DNA of 10,519 nt from Gammaproteobacteria bacterium (GTDB taxonomy: Bacteria; Pseudomonadota; Gammaproteobacteria; Chromatiales; Sedimenticolaceae): positions 1 through 10,519 of the forward strand of contig JAGRHE010000088.1 of NCBI GenBank assembly GCA_020445165.1. The letters are read 5' to 3'. The notes under the pieces are model-generated. The model did not search any database, was not told the DNA's origin, and worked only from the letters and a program-made list of their open reading frames with translations. Numbering within the stretch: the first letter of the stretch is position 1; the number at the start of each line of letters is the position of its first letter. The position numbers and the translations under genes are program-made. Below are positions 1 through 6,939 of this stretch, piece after piece.

Positions 1-1
1 C

Positions 2-892
2 GGCCCGTGTGACGAGGACAAGGTGTCGCGTCGTGTCATCCGGCTGGGAGAAATGCTCGACGAGCCGCATTTTCGCGAGCGTCTGCGCGAGGTGATGGAT
101 TATCACAACTTCGCGCTCGAGCACTATTTCAAGTTCGAAACCGTTGACTACCAGCAGGTGCTGGATGAAGCGCTGGCCCAGGCCGAACAAATACGGCCGA
201 TGATCGCCGATGTGCCGGGCGTGCTGAACGACCTGCGGCGCCAGGGGCGCAGCGTGATGTTCGAGGGCGCCCAGGGGGCGTTGCTCGATATTGACCACGG
301 CACCTATCCCTACGTGACATCGTCCAACACCACGGCCGGCGGTGCATCGACCGGTACCGGGGTTGGACCTCGCGATATCGATTACGTGCTCGGCATCGTC
401 AAGGCCTACACCACACGCGTCGGATCCGGTCCGTTCCCGACCGAGCTGTTTGACGATGACGGTGAGCACCTGGGAGTAAAAGGACATGAGTTCGGTGCCA
501 CAACCGGTCGCAAGCGCCGCTGCGGCTGGCTGGATACCGTTGCCCTCAAGCGATCGCTGCAGATCAACAGCGTCACCGGCCTGTGCATCACCAAGCTGGA
601 CGTCCTCGATGGGTTGGACACGGTCAAGATCTGCGTTGCGTACAAACTCGATGGTCGCGAAGTGGATACGCCGCCGGTTGGTGCCGATCGTTTCGAGAAG
701 TGTGAGCCGGTCCTGATCGAGATGCCGGGTTGGCGCGAATCCACCGTTGGCGTGAAGTCGCGTGACGATTTGCCACAGGCCGCCCGCAACTACCTGGAAA
801 AGGTCGAGGCGCTGTGCGAAACGCCGATCGATATCATCTCGACCGGCCCGGATCGGGACGAAACGATCGTTCTGCGGCACCCGTTCGACTGA
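2..892 (+). CDS. purA: Adenylosuccinate synthetase, 3' part (5' end outside window)
   Basis: PurA joins IMP and aspartate using GTP, the first committed step from IMP to AMP, in the cytoplasm. The 296 visible residues match roughly residues 137-432 of the 432-residue E. coli enzyme as I recall it, so about a third is missing off the left edge. The GTG at 23 is an internal codon: the frame is open to position 2 and already carries the family's GP..EDKV segment. Visible hallmarks are [20 protein letters not shown] (substrate-binding segment), STRVG-like [28 protein letters not shown], the TKLDVLDGL guanine-binding segment, and the C-terminal [15 protein letters not shown]. One oddity at the edge is GPCDEDKV, where relatives usually have Tyr before the Glu. 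The gene ends with TGA 26 bases before an intrinsic terminator, so it is the end of its transcription unit. Assignment is very secure. Confidence 0.97.
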   Translation, partial: GPCDEDKVSRRVIRLGEMLDEPHFRERLREVMDYHNFALEHYFKFETVDYQQVLDEALAQAEQIRPMIADVPGVLNDLRRQGRSVMFEGAQGALLDIDHGTYPYVTSSNTTAGGASTGTGVGPRDIDYVLGIVKAYTTRVGSGPFPTELFDDDGEHLGVKGHEFGATTGRKRRCGWLDTVALKRSLQINSVTGLCITKLDVLDGLDTVKICVAYKLDGREVDTPPVGADRFEKCEPVLIEMPGWRESTVGVKSRDDLPQAARNYLEKVEALCETPIDIISTGPDRDETIVLRHPFD

Positions 893-917
893 CAATTCGA
901 GCATCTGACCATTGCCA

Positions 918-950
918 CCCGCGATGCTTCAGGCACCGCGGGTTTTTTTT
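918..950 (+). terminator. Intrinsic terminator downstream of purA
   Basis: Stem CCCGCG (918-923) pairs with CGCGGG (937-942), and an inner TGC/GCA pair closes a TTCAG loop. Eight consecutive T follow at 943-950. This is a textbook Rho-independent terminator. It separates purA from the chemoreceptor gene, which therefore needs its own promoter. Confidence 0.92.
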
Positions 951-1028
951 ACGCGTTATGGCGCAATCGCCTACCCCTCGCTGCTTTTCGCCCCAGGGCA
1001 TGCGCAGGGTGAATTCGTCTCGATCACC

Positions 1029-1056
1029 TCAAGCAATCGCGCCTGTCTGCCGCTAA
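1029..1056 (+). promoter_or_regulatory. Weak candidate sigma-28 (FliA) promoter before the chemoreceptor gene
   Basis: GCCGCTAA at 1049-1056 matches the sigma-28 -10 consensus GCCGATAA at 7 of 8 positions. The upstream TCAAGCAA at 1029-1036 matches the -35 consensus TAAAGTTT at only 4 of 8, with a 12-base rather than 11-base spacer. The site lies 66 bases before the chosen start of a chemotaxis-type gene, where such a promoter would make sense. The -35 is poor, so this is a suggestion only. I see no better promoter in 951-1121. Confidence 0.25.
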
Positions 1057-1107
1057 TTCCGCGTATCTGAAGGTTTCGCCCAACCATCCGGGTGTTTTCG
1101 CGTACTC

Positions 1108-1112
1108 AGGGA
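1108..1112 (+). promoter_or_regulatory. Ribosome binding site deciding the chemoreceptor start
   Basis: AGGGA sits 9 bases before the ATG at 1122. The alternative in-frame GTG at 1092 has no purine-rich site in front and would add ten residues unlike the family, so the ATG is preferred. Confidence 0.6.
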
Positions 1113-1121
1113 TTTGACGTG

Positions 1122-2435
1122 ATGTTTGGAAGAAGACGGCTGGAAATCGAGATCACGCAGCTGAAACAGGAGCTGGCTTCGTTGCGTCACATGCGCGAAG
1201 CGATGTTGCGTTCGGTTGCATTCATCGAGTTCTCGATCGACGGCAAAATCCTCGATGTCAACCAGAAGTTTCGCGAAACCACAGGCTACGAGGTGGCCGA
1301 AATATGCGGCGCGCACCATCGCACGCTTTGTCACACCGACTACGCTAGCAGTCCCGAATATGCGGATTTCTGGCGCCGACTGCGTAGTGGCGAGATGCTC
1401 AGTGGCCAGTTTCGACGCCGGCACAAGGACGGTCACGAAATCTGGTTGGAGGCAACTTATTTCCCGGTCGAGGACGACAATGGTGCTGTCACGCGTGTAG
1501 TCAAGATTGCGGCAGATGTCACCGAGCGTGTTCACGAGGCCAGACGCACGACTGATCTGGTCGATTCGATCAATCGCTCGATGGCCGTCATCGAATTTGA
1601 CCTGAACGGTATCGTCACACACGCAAACCCGAATTTTCTGGCCGTGACGGGCTACGATCTCGATGAGGTTCGCGGTCAGCATCATCGCATCTTCTGCGAC
1701 GACGAGTACGCGCGAAGCCACGAGTACAAGGAGTTTTGGAAGCGACTGAATCGCGGCGAGTTCTTCGCTGACCGCTACATGCGGTTGGCGAAAGGTGGGC
1801 GCGTCATCTGGCTGGAGGCCACCTACAACCCGGTACTCAACGACAGCGGCAAGCCTTACCGCGTAATCAAGTTCGCCACCGATATCACGGACAGGGTCAA
1901 CCGCATGGAAGAGGAACAGCGCACGGCGCGCCTGGCATACGATATTTCGCAGAACACCCAGGTACTCTCGTCCGATGGCGAGGGCATCATTCTGAAGACG
2001 GTCGACAAGATGCGTACGATCGCAGACCAGGTACGGGGGTCGTCGTCGCAGGTCGAGCAGTTGGGTGCCGAGACCGCGGAGATCACCTACATTGTCAATG
2101 CCATCCGGGAAATCGCCGATCAGACCAACCTGCTGGCCCTGAATGCGGCGATTGAAGCCGCACGCGCCGGTGATAGCGGTCGTGGATTTGCCGTGGTAGC
2201 CGACGAGGTCCGGTCATTGGCGGTACGCACATCGGCATCGACGTCGAAGATCTCGGACATGATCGACTCGATTCAGAAACGCAGTGAGACCGTCATCGAA
2301 AGCATGTTCAATACATTGTCGGGCGTCGAAGACGGCGTGACCCTTGCCAACGATGCCGGCGCCGCGATCAGCCAGATCAAGCAGGGGGCGCACGAGGTCG
2401 TCGAGGTCGTCGAGAGCCTTTCCAGTCGCCACTGA
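1122..2435 (+). CDS. Soluble PAS-PAS methyl-accepting chemotaxis protein (BdlA-like)
   Basis: This is a cytosolic sensor of 437 residues that should form trimers of dimers and signal through CheW/CheA. A short N-terminal coiled segment (about 5-30) precedes two tandem PAS domains, about 30-137 and 152-258. They are close copies of each other: both carry an HHR...C..(D/E)YA segment, FW(R/K)RL, IWLEATY and a (V/I)T(E/D)RV exit motif. The rest (about 262-437) is the MCP signalling hairpin, with the conserved tip [20 protein letters not shown] at 330-349, then [13 protein letters not shown] see no transmembrane segment, HAMP domain or C-terminal CheR-tethering pentapeptide. This architecture matches Pseudomonas BdlA, a biofilm-dispersal protein, and Aer-like soluble receptors; the sensed ligand cannot be read from sequence. 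The two hairpin arms are of similar length, so the domain looks complete, although the last codons (SSRH) abut a repeat-rich gap. Confidence 0.93.
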   Translation: MFGRRRLEIEITQLKQELASLRHMREAMLRSVAFIEFSIDGKILDVNQKFRETTGYEVAEICGAHHRTLCHTDYASSPEYADFWRRLRSGEMLSGQFRRRHKDGHEIWLEATYFPVEDDNGAVTRVVKIAADVTERVHEARRTTDLVDSINRSMAVIEFDLNGIVTHANPNFLAVTGYDLDEVRGQHHRIFCDDEYARSHEYKEFWKRLNRGEFFADRYMRLAKGGRVIWLEATYNPVLNDSGKPYRVIKFATDITDRVNRMEEEQRTARLAYDISQNTQVLSSDGEGIILKTVDKMRTIADQVRGSSSQVEQLGAETAEITYIVNAIREIADQTNLLALNAAIEAARAGDSGRGFAVVADEVRSLAVRTSASTSKISDMIDSIQKRSETVIESMFNTLSGVEDGVTLANDAGAAISQIKQGAHEVVEVVESLSSRH

Positions 2436-2641
2436 CCGGTACCCAGCGGTATCTCGGCGTAGCGAGGCTCGGTTCGCCGGACTCCCGGGCGAATGGGCTT
2501 CCCAACCCACGCCCACTCAGCATCGTAGGGGCGGCTATAGCCGGTGCCATGCAACTCCCAGGCAAAGCGCTCGGCACAAGCGGTCAGCTGCCAACCTTGG
2601 AGGAGTCCCAAGCATCTGCCGCGGCCCTTCGGGAGCCGCTG

Positions 2642-2720
2642 TGCGAGCGCGACTCTGTGTTGCGTTTCTTGCCAAGGGGGCGGCCATTGCCTGCTAAACG
2701 AACCTTGATTCGCGCTCGCA
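2642..2720. repeat. Perfect 11-bp inverted repeat (stem B)
   Basis: TGCGAGCGCGA at 2642-2652 is the exact reverse complement of TCGCGCTCGCA at 2710-2720. A nested CGTTT/AAACG pair lies inside at 2663-2667 and 2696-2700. The arms and the inner pair would form a two-tier hairpin with a 57-base interior. Confidence 0.6.
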
Positions 2721-2722
2721 AA

Positions 2723-2814
2723 GTGGCTCTGAGTGTTACAGAACTCTCCACTAGGCTCACCAGGCCTGCCGCGTAAAGAACCAAGGTGGTTTGCCGCTAT
2801 CACTCAGAGCCCAC
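2723..2814. repeat. Perfect 11-bp inverted repeat next to the adaptor start (stem C)
   Basis: GGCTCTGAGTG at 2725-2735 is the exact reverse complement of CACTCAGAGCC at 2801-2811, and GT/AC outside it pairs across a one-base bulge. The 65-base interior contains a smaller AACC/GGTT hairpin (2779-2791). The right arm ends about 20 bases before the ATG at 2834, so folding could affect translation of the GAF-HlyD gene. Alternatively the arms are ends of an inserted element. Confidence 0.6.
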
Positions 2815-2833
2815 GTGAGTGACCCGAGGCCCA

Positions 2834-4732
2834 ATGACCGCCCAGGCTGCGCCAGAACCTGTTGCATTACACCGAGACCCCGCGACCAACGCGGCGCCTC
2901 AGGCTGGCGCTGCGGAGTCGGTGCGTGCTTCGGTTGCACGCATGCCCGAGATCAGTCGCTCGGTGCGCAATGCGGTCGAACATTGGCTCGATTGGCAGTG
3001 CCGGATGATTGCCGGCGTGCATTACGGCTACGTTTATGTTCCGGTCGAGGCGCGTGCCGCGAAATTGCAGGTGGCCGCGACCTGGCCGGTGGGACAGGTC
3101 GTTTCCGATACGGCTTCGAGCTATGCGTCCAAGGCGGTCGAGGCCGGCCGCAGCGTCCTGCACAAGGCCGCCGATGACCTGCACGCGAGCGGTGAGGTGC
3201 GCGATTTCGTCGCCTTTCCGGTGACGGTGGCCGAGCGCGTGCTCGGTGTGGTCGTGCTGATTCTCGAGATTCGGGCCGAAGCCCAGCGGCAGGCGGTTTT
3301 GCAACTGCTGGATTGGGGCGCCGCCTGGCTGGAAAAGACGCTGCTCGGGCTGCATACCGACCGGCGTGGCGACACGCGGATCACGCTGCAAGCCGTTTCG
3401 CTGATCGCCGATGATGCGCCCTTGCCAGTGGTCGGCTACCGTCTTTGCAACCTGCTTGCCGAACGCTTCGGGTGTACCCGCGTGGCGCTCGGCCTCACGC
3501 GAGGTATGCAGGTCCAGATCAACGCCTTCTCCGACCAGCTGGACTTCGATCGTCGCATGACCCTGGCGACCCAGGTGCAGGCCGCGATGGAGGAATGCGT
3601 CGACCAGGACGAGCCGGTGTCCGAACCACGCCGCCTGAGCGATGGGCACGGCCTGAGCCGGGCACACAAGCGGTTGTTGGAACACGCCGGTGTTCGCGCT
3701 GTCTGCTCGATACCGGTCTGTACCGAAGATCATACGGTCGGTGCCGTCACTCTATTCTGGGACGATGAAGAACTGCTCGATTCCACCTTGACTGCCCGCC
3801 TTGCCGACCTGATGGGGCAGCTGGCACCGGTAGTCGCCCTGAAACAGCGTGACACGCGTTCGCTTTGGCACCGTGCAGGTAGTGCATTGCATGCGTCAAC
3901 GCGGCGCCTGTTCGGCGCCGGCCGGCTCAAGCTGAAGCTCGGCTTGATTGGCCTGCTGACTATTCTGGTGGCTGCGAACCTGATTCAGACGGACCGTCTT
4001 GTGACTGCCGACGCAGCGGTTGAAGGTGTCACCCAGCAGGCTATCGTCGCCCCGGTCAAGGGTTACCTGCTTGCAGCCAGCGCACGCGCGGGTGATCACG
4101 TTGAGCAGGATCAGCTGCTGGCGACGATCGATGATCGCGAACTGCTCCTCGAACAGCAGAAATGGCAGAGCGAATACGACAAGAACGCCAAGGAATACCA
4201 AGAGGCGCTGGGTGCCCGCGATCGTGCCAAGATCAGCGTCGCCCAGGCGCGGATGGCGCAATCGGAGGCACAGCTCAAGCTGGTTGCCGACCAGTTGCAG
4301 CGCACCAGGTTGCGGGCGCCGTTCGCCGGTACATTGGTCAGCGGCGACCTGAGTCGTGCCATAGGTGCTCCGCTGGAACGTGGCCAGTTGCTGTTCGAAA
4401 TCGTCCCAACCGGCGACTACCGTGTCGCAATTCAGGTTGATGAACGCGACATCGCGGGGCTGGCGGTCGGCCAGCAAGGGCGATTGCGGTTGTCCGGTCT
4501 GCCGGATCGGACGCTGGATTTCTCGTTGAGCCGGATCGTGCCACTGGCCTCGGCCGACCAGGCAGGCAATCACTTCCGCGTCGAAGCCGAACTGGTCGTG
4601 CAGTCGGACGTCTTGCGCCCCGGTATGCAAGGTGTGGCCAAGGTGGTGACCGGGCAGACCAGTCTGCTGCATGCATGGAGCGATGAGCTACTCGATCGGA
4701 TCCGCTTCTGGCTGTGGTCGTTGGGATTCTGA
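2834..4732 (+). CDS. GAF-GAF-TM-HlyD membrane fusion (adaptor) protein
   Basis: This 632-residue protein combines a cytoplasmic sensor with a periplasmic secretion adaptor. Residues 45-170 and 185-335 look like two GAF-type sensor domains; the second is clearer (GYRLCNLLAERFGCTRVALG and VCSIPVCTEDHTVGAVTLFW). A single membrane segment follows at about 367-384. The periplasmic part is HlyD-like: a first lipoyl half IVAPVKGYLLAASARAGDHV (403-422), a coiled hairpin (435-490), the second half LRAPFAGTL (493-501), and beta-barrel segments ending near GMQGVAKVVTG. Such adaptors normally bridge an inner membrane transporter to an outer membrane channel. I chose ATG 2834, with GAGG (2826-2829) just upstream; GTG at 2819 is an alternative that adds five residues. 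TGA at 2816-2818 blocks any further extension. It is followed 6 bases later by the M50 gene, so the two are probably co-translated. The GAF ligand is unknown. Confidence 0.88.
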   Translation: MTAQAAPEPVALHRDPATNAAPQAGAAESVRASVARMPEISRSVRNAVEHWLDWQCRMIAGVHYGYVYVPVEARAAKLQVAATWPVGQVVSDTASSYASKAVEAGRSVLHKAADDLHASGEVRDFVAFPVTVAERVLGVVVLILEIRAEAQRQAVLQLLDWGAAWLEKTLLGLHTDRRGDTRITLQAVSLIADDAPLPVVGYRLCNLLAERFGCTRVALGLTRGMQVQINAFSDQLDFDRRMTLATQVQAAMEECVDQDEPVSEPRRLSDGHGLSRAHKRLLEHAGVRAVCSIPVCTEDHTVGAVTLFWDDEELLDSTLTARLADLMGQLAPVVALKQRDTRSLWHRAGSALHASTRRLFGAGRLKLKLGLIGLLTILVAANLIQTDRLVTADAAVEGVTQQAIVAPVKGYLLAASARAGDHVEQDQLLATIDDRELLLEQQKWQSEYDKNAKEYQEALGARDRAKISVAQARMAQSEAQLKLVADQLQRTRLRAPFAGTLVSGDLSRAIGAPLERGQLLFEIVPTGDYRVAIQVDERDIAGLAVGQQGRLRLSGLPDRTLDFSLSRIVPLASADQAGNHFRVEAELVVQSDVLRPGMQGVAKVVTGQTSLLHAWSDELLDRIRFWLWSLGF

Positions 4733-4738
4733 CCGGCG

Positions 4739-6898
4739 ATGTCTGCCGTGGAGCAAGCACCGTCCGCCGACAGTCTCTGGCAGCAGGTAGCAGACCTGCG
4801 GCCCCGATTGCGCCACGGTGTCGAAATCCTGGTCCAGGACTACCGCGGCGAGCGCTGGTACCTGTTGCATGATAAGGCGTCCGGTCGCTTTCTGCGCTTC
4901 AACGCTGCAGCATACGAGTTCCTGGGGCGCCTCGACGGCGATCTCAGCGTGCAGGAAGTACTCGAGCTGTCCAACGAAGGACGTGCTGACCTCGCTGTTC
5001 TGACTACCGAAGAGGTCATGCAGATTCTCGCCCAGCTTCATGGCGCCGAGGTGTTGCGCGGCGGCCTGCCGCTTGGTGCCCAGGATGCGCTGGAGCGCTT
5101 CCAGAAGACCCAACGCTTCCGTCGCCAGCGAGCACTGAGCAATCCACTTGCGCTGCGCATACGGCTGTTCGATCCGGATCGCATGCTGACGGCCATGCTA
5201 CCCGCCGTACGCTGGATGTTTTCCTGGGCTGGCCTTGCGTTCTGGCTGGCAGTGGTTGTCGGTGCCGGCCTGCTGGCGCTGGCGGAGTTCGAACAACTGG
5301 TTACGGCTCTCGAAGACAAAACGCTGAGCACCGGTGAGCTGTTGATGTTCTGGCTGTTGTATCCGGTCATCAAGGTCTTGCACGAACTCGGGCACGGTCT
5401 GGCGGTTAAGGTCTGGGGCGGGGAGGTGCACGAAACCGGCATAAGCCTGCTGGTCTTTATGCCGGTCCCCTATGTCGATGCATCGGCGTCCTGGGCACTG
5501 CGTGACAAGCGCCGACGGGCTATTGTCGGGGCGGCCGGTATCATGGTCGAGCTTTTCCTCGCCGCGCTGGCCTTCATCACCTGGTTGGTGGTCGAACCCG
5601 GCCTGTTCCGCGATGTGATGTTGAACGTCGCGCTGATCGGCAGCATTTCGACTCTGTTCTTCAACGGTAATCCGCTGTTGCGCTTCGATGGCTACTATGT
5701 TCTCGAGGACCTGGTCGAGATACCCAGTCTCGCGGTACGTTCCAGTCGTTTCTATCTCTATCTGATCCAGAGATATGTGCTTGGTATCGCCGATGTGCGC
5801 TCACCGGTCACGGCAAAGGGTGAGACGGCCTGGTTTGCCGTTTACGGCTTGTTGGCGCCCATCTACCGTCTGACGGTGATGGTCGGTATCGCACTCTACC
5901 TGGCGAGTGAGTTCCTGGTTGTCGGCGTGGTCCTGGCGCTGTGGACGATCTCGATGCAGCTGTTGCGTCCTCTGTTCCTGTCGATCAGGTTCATTACCAC
6001 GAGCCCGCGTCTGGAAGCGCGCCGCGCGCGCGGCTTCGCCACAGTTGCCGTTCTGTTGCTGGTCATGGCCGGTCTGCTCAACCTGCAGGCGCCATTGGTG
6101 ACCCGGGTGCAGGGAGTCGTTTGGCCAGCCGAAGATGCCCGGGTGGTCGCAGCCACCGAAGGATTCGTGGTCGACATCCAGGTTGCTGCCGGGCAACCGG
6201 TGGCGGCTGGTGACATTCTGTTTCGCCTGGACGACCCCCAGTTGCGAACCCGCAGGCAGGTGCTTTCCGCGCGACTGCAGGAGTTGAGCAACGAGCATGC
6301 GGCGCAGCGTACCGTGAGCCGTGTGCGCGCAGCCATGGTCGTCGATGACATCACTGCGGTCCGGGGTGAGTTGGCGCACGTCGAGCAGCAGATCGAACAA
6401 CTCACGTTGCGCAGTGCGACCGCAGGCCGTTTCTTCCCGGTCGACCCGCACCAGATGCAGGGCAGGTTGCTGCGGCAGGGTGAGCTGGTCGGATACCTGT
6501 TGACCGATGGTGCCCCCCTGGTGCGTGCCGTCATCGAACAGGACGAGATCGGCCTGTTGCGCAGCAGGCCGACCGAGGCAAGCGTAATGCTGGAGAACCG
6601 TCTCGGGGAGGCAATTACGGCACGCCTGGCGCGCGAGGTTCCGGCCGGTTCAACCGAACTGCCGAGCATGGCCCTGGGTGCGGCCGCCGGTGGCGACGTG
6701 ACAGTCGACATGCATGATCCGCAAGGCCGCACCGCGGCCGAGAACGTGTTCCAGATCGAGCTGGAGTTGCCGCGCGGCAGTGCCGTTGCCGGCATCGGTG
6801 AACGCGTCCACGTGCGTCTCGAGTATGGCAGTGAGCCCCTTTGGCAGCAGTGGTCGCGTGGTTTTCGTCAACTTCTCCTGAGCCGTCTGCAGACCTGA
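4739..6898 (+). CDS. PqqD-like / M50 site-2-type zinc protease / HlyD fusion membrane protein
   Basis: This 719-residue protein has three parts. Residues 15-110 resemble a PqqD-type peptide-binding domain, with a strand-rich GVEILVQDYRGERWYLLHD followed by GRFLRFNAAAYEFLGRLDG. Residues 155-420 form a multi-spanning membrane region of the M50 family. HELGH at 215-219 supplies the two zinc histidines and the glutamate, and NPLLRFDGYY (311-320) supplies the third-ligand Asp317, so the active site looks intact. MPVPYVDASASW (241-252) is also typical of this protease group. A further membrane segment at about 434-450 leads to a biotinyl-lipoyl/HlyD part (455-719), with GFVVDIQVAAGQPVAAGDIL and a short coiled coil. 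Related fusions are usually annotated as peptidase M50 with HlyD-like adaptor. It starts 6 bases after the preceding gene, with only a distant GGGA in front, suggesting translational coupling. Intramembrane proteolysis of a secreted partner is plausible; its substrate is inferred, not shown. Confidence 0.88.
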   Translation: MSAVEQAPSADSLWQQVADLRPRLRHGVEILVQDYRGERWYLLHDKASGRFLRFNAAAYEFLGRLDGDLSVQEVLELSNEGRADLAVLTTEEVMQILAQLHGAEVLRGGLPLGAQDALERFQKTQRFRRQRALSNPLALRIRLFDPDRMLTAMLPAVRWMFSWAGLAFWLAVVVGAGLLALAEFEQLVTALEDKTLSTGELLMFWLLYPVIKVLHELGHGLAVKVWGGEVHETGISLLVFMPVPYVDASASWALRDKRRRAIVGAAGIMVELFLAALAFITWLVVEPGLFRDVMLNVALIGSISTLFFNGNPLLRFDGYYVLEDLVEIPSLAVRSSRFYLYLIQRYVLGIADVRSPVTAKGETAWFAVYGLLAPIYRLTVMVGIALYLASEFLVVGVVLALWTISMQLLRPLFLSIRFITTSPRLEARRARGFATVAVLLLVMAGLLNLQAPLVTRVQGVVWPAEDARVVAATEGFVVDIQVAAGQPVAAGDILFRLDDPQLRTRRQVLSARLQELSNEHAAQRTVSRVRAAMVVDDITAVRGELAHVEQQIEQLTLRSATAGRFFPVDPHQMQGRLLRQGELVGYLLTDGAPLVRAVIEQDEIGLLRSRPTEASVMLENRLGEAITARLAREVPAGSTELPSMALGAAAGGDVTVDMHDPQGRTAAENVFQIELELPRGSAVAGIGERVHVRLEYGSEPLWQQWSRGFRQLLLSRLQT

Positions 6899-6939
6899 GA
6901 AAGTTCTCACAGCTGATAAAGGTTGCGTCACCGCGGCCG

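Larger units (their letters stand above)
2436..2833 (+). repeat. 398-base gap dense in inverted repeats, no convincing gene
   Basis: No frame here has a good ribosome binding site plus a recognisable product. A long reverse-strand open frame (2273-2803) runs into the chemoreceptor gene antisense and resembles no family I know. The stretch contains many inverted repeats: TTCGCC/GGCGAA (2473-2478 and 2488-2493), TGGGC/GCCCA (2494-2498 and 2511-2515), palindrome CGGCTATAGCCG (2532-2543), CTTGG/CCAAG (2596-2600 and 2608-2612), GCGGC/GCCGC (2621-2625 and 2635-2639), and two perfect 11-bp stems listed separately. No T-tract follows any of them, so they are not standard terminators. Candidates are a dispersed repeat or MITE-like element, a structured RNA, or a long regulatory leader of the adaptor gene at 2834. 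I cannot decide between these without other copies. Confidence 0.5.

Noticed and set aside
2394..2414. Tandem 9-base repeat GAGGTCGTC near the end of the chemoreceptor
   Set aside because: It encodes EVVEVVE in the signalling helix and is explained by coding periodicity.
2621..2639. GCGGC/GCCGC hairpin as terminator of the chemoreceptor gene
   Set aside because: The stem is good, but there is no T-tract after it and it lies almost 190 bases past the stop codon.
2273..2803. Long reverse-strand open frame (176 residues) across the gap and the end of the chemoreceptor gene
   Set aside because: It overlaps a well-supported gene antisense, shows no recognisable family, and open reverse frames are common in GC-rich sequence. 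It is best explained as a shadow frame over the repeat-rich stretch.
2436..2833. Integron attC array or CRISPR
   Set aside because: No repeated unit with regular spacing and no attC core-site signatures; the inverted repeats all differ from one another.
2867..3733. Reverse-strand open frame of 288 residues inside the GAF-HlyD gene
   Set aside because: It lies wholly antisense to a gene with clear domains and has the low-complexity Arg/His/Gln-rich make-up of a shadow frame.
5896..6795. Reverse-strand open frame of 299 residues inside the M50-HlyD gene
   Set aside because: Ser/Arg/Thr/Ala-rich shadow translation opposite a strongly supported gene.
6896..6919. Dyad TGAGAA-AG-TTCTCA over the M50 stop codon, and GCTGATAA as a sigma-28 -10
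   Set aside because: Six-base arms of this kind are expected a few times per 10 kb by chance. The -35-like GAAAGTTC is only 5 bases from the -10-like site, so no promoter fits.
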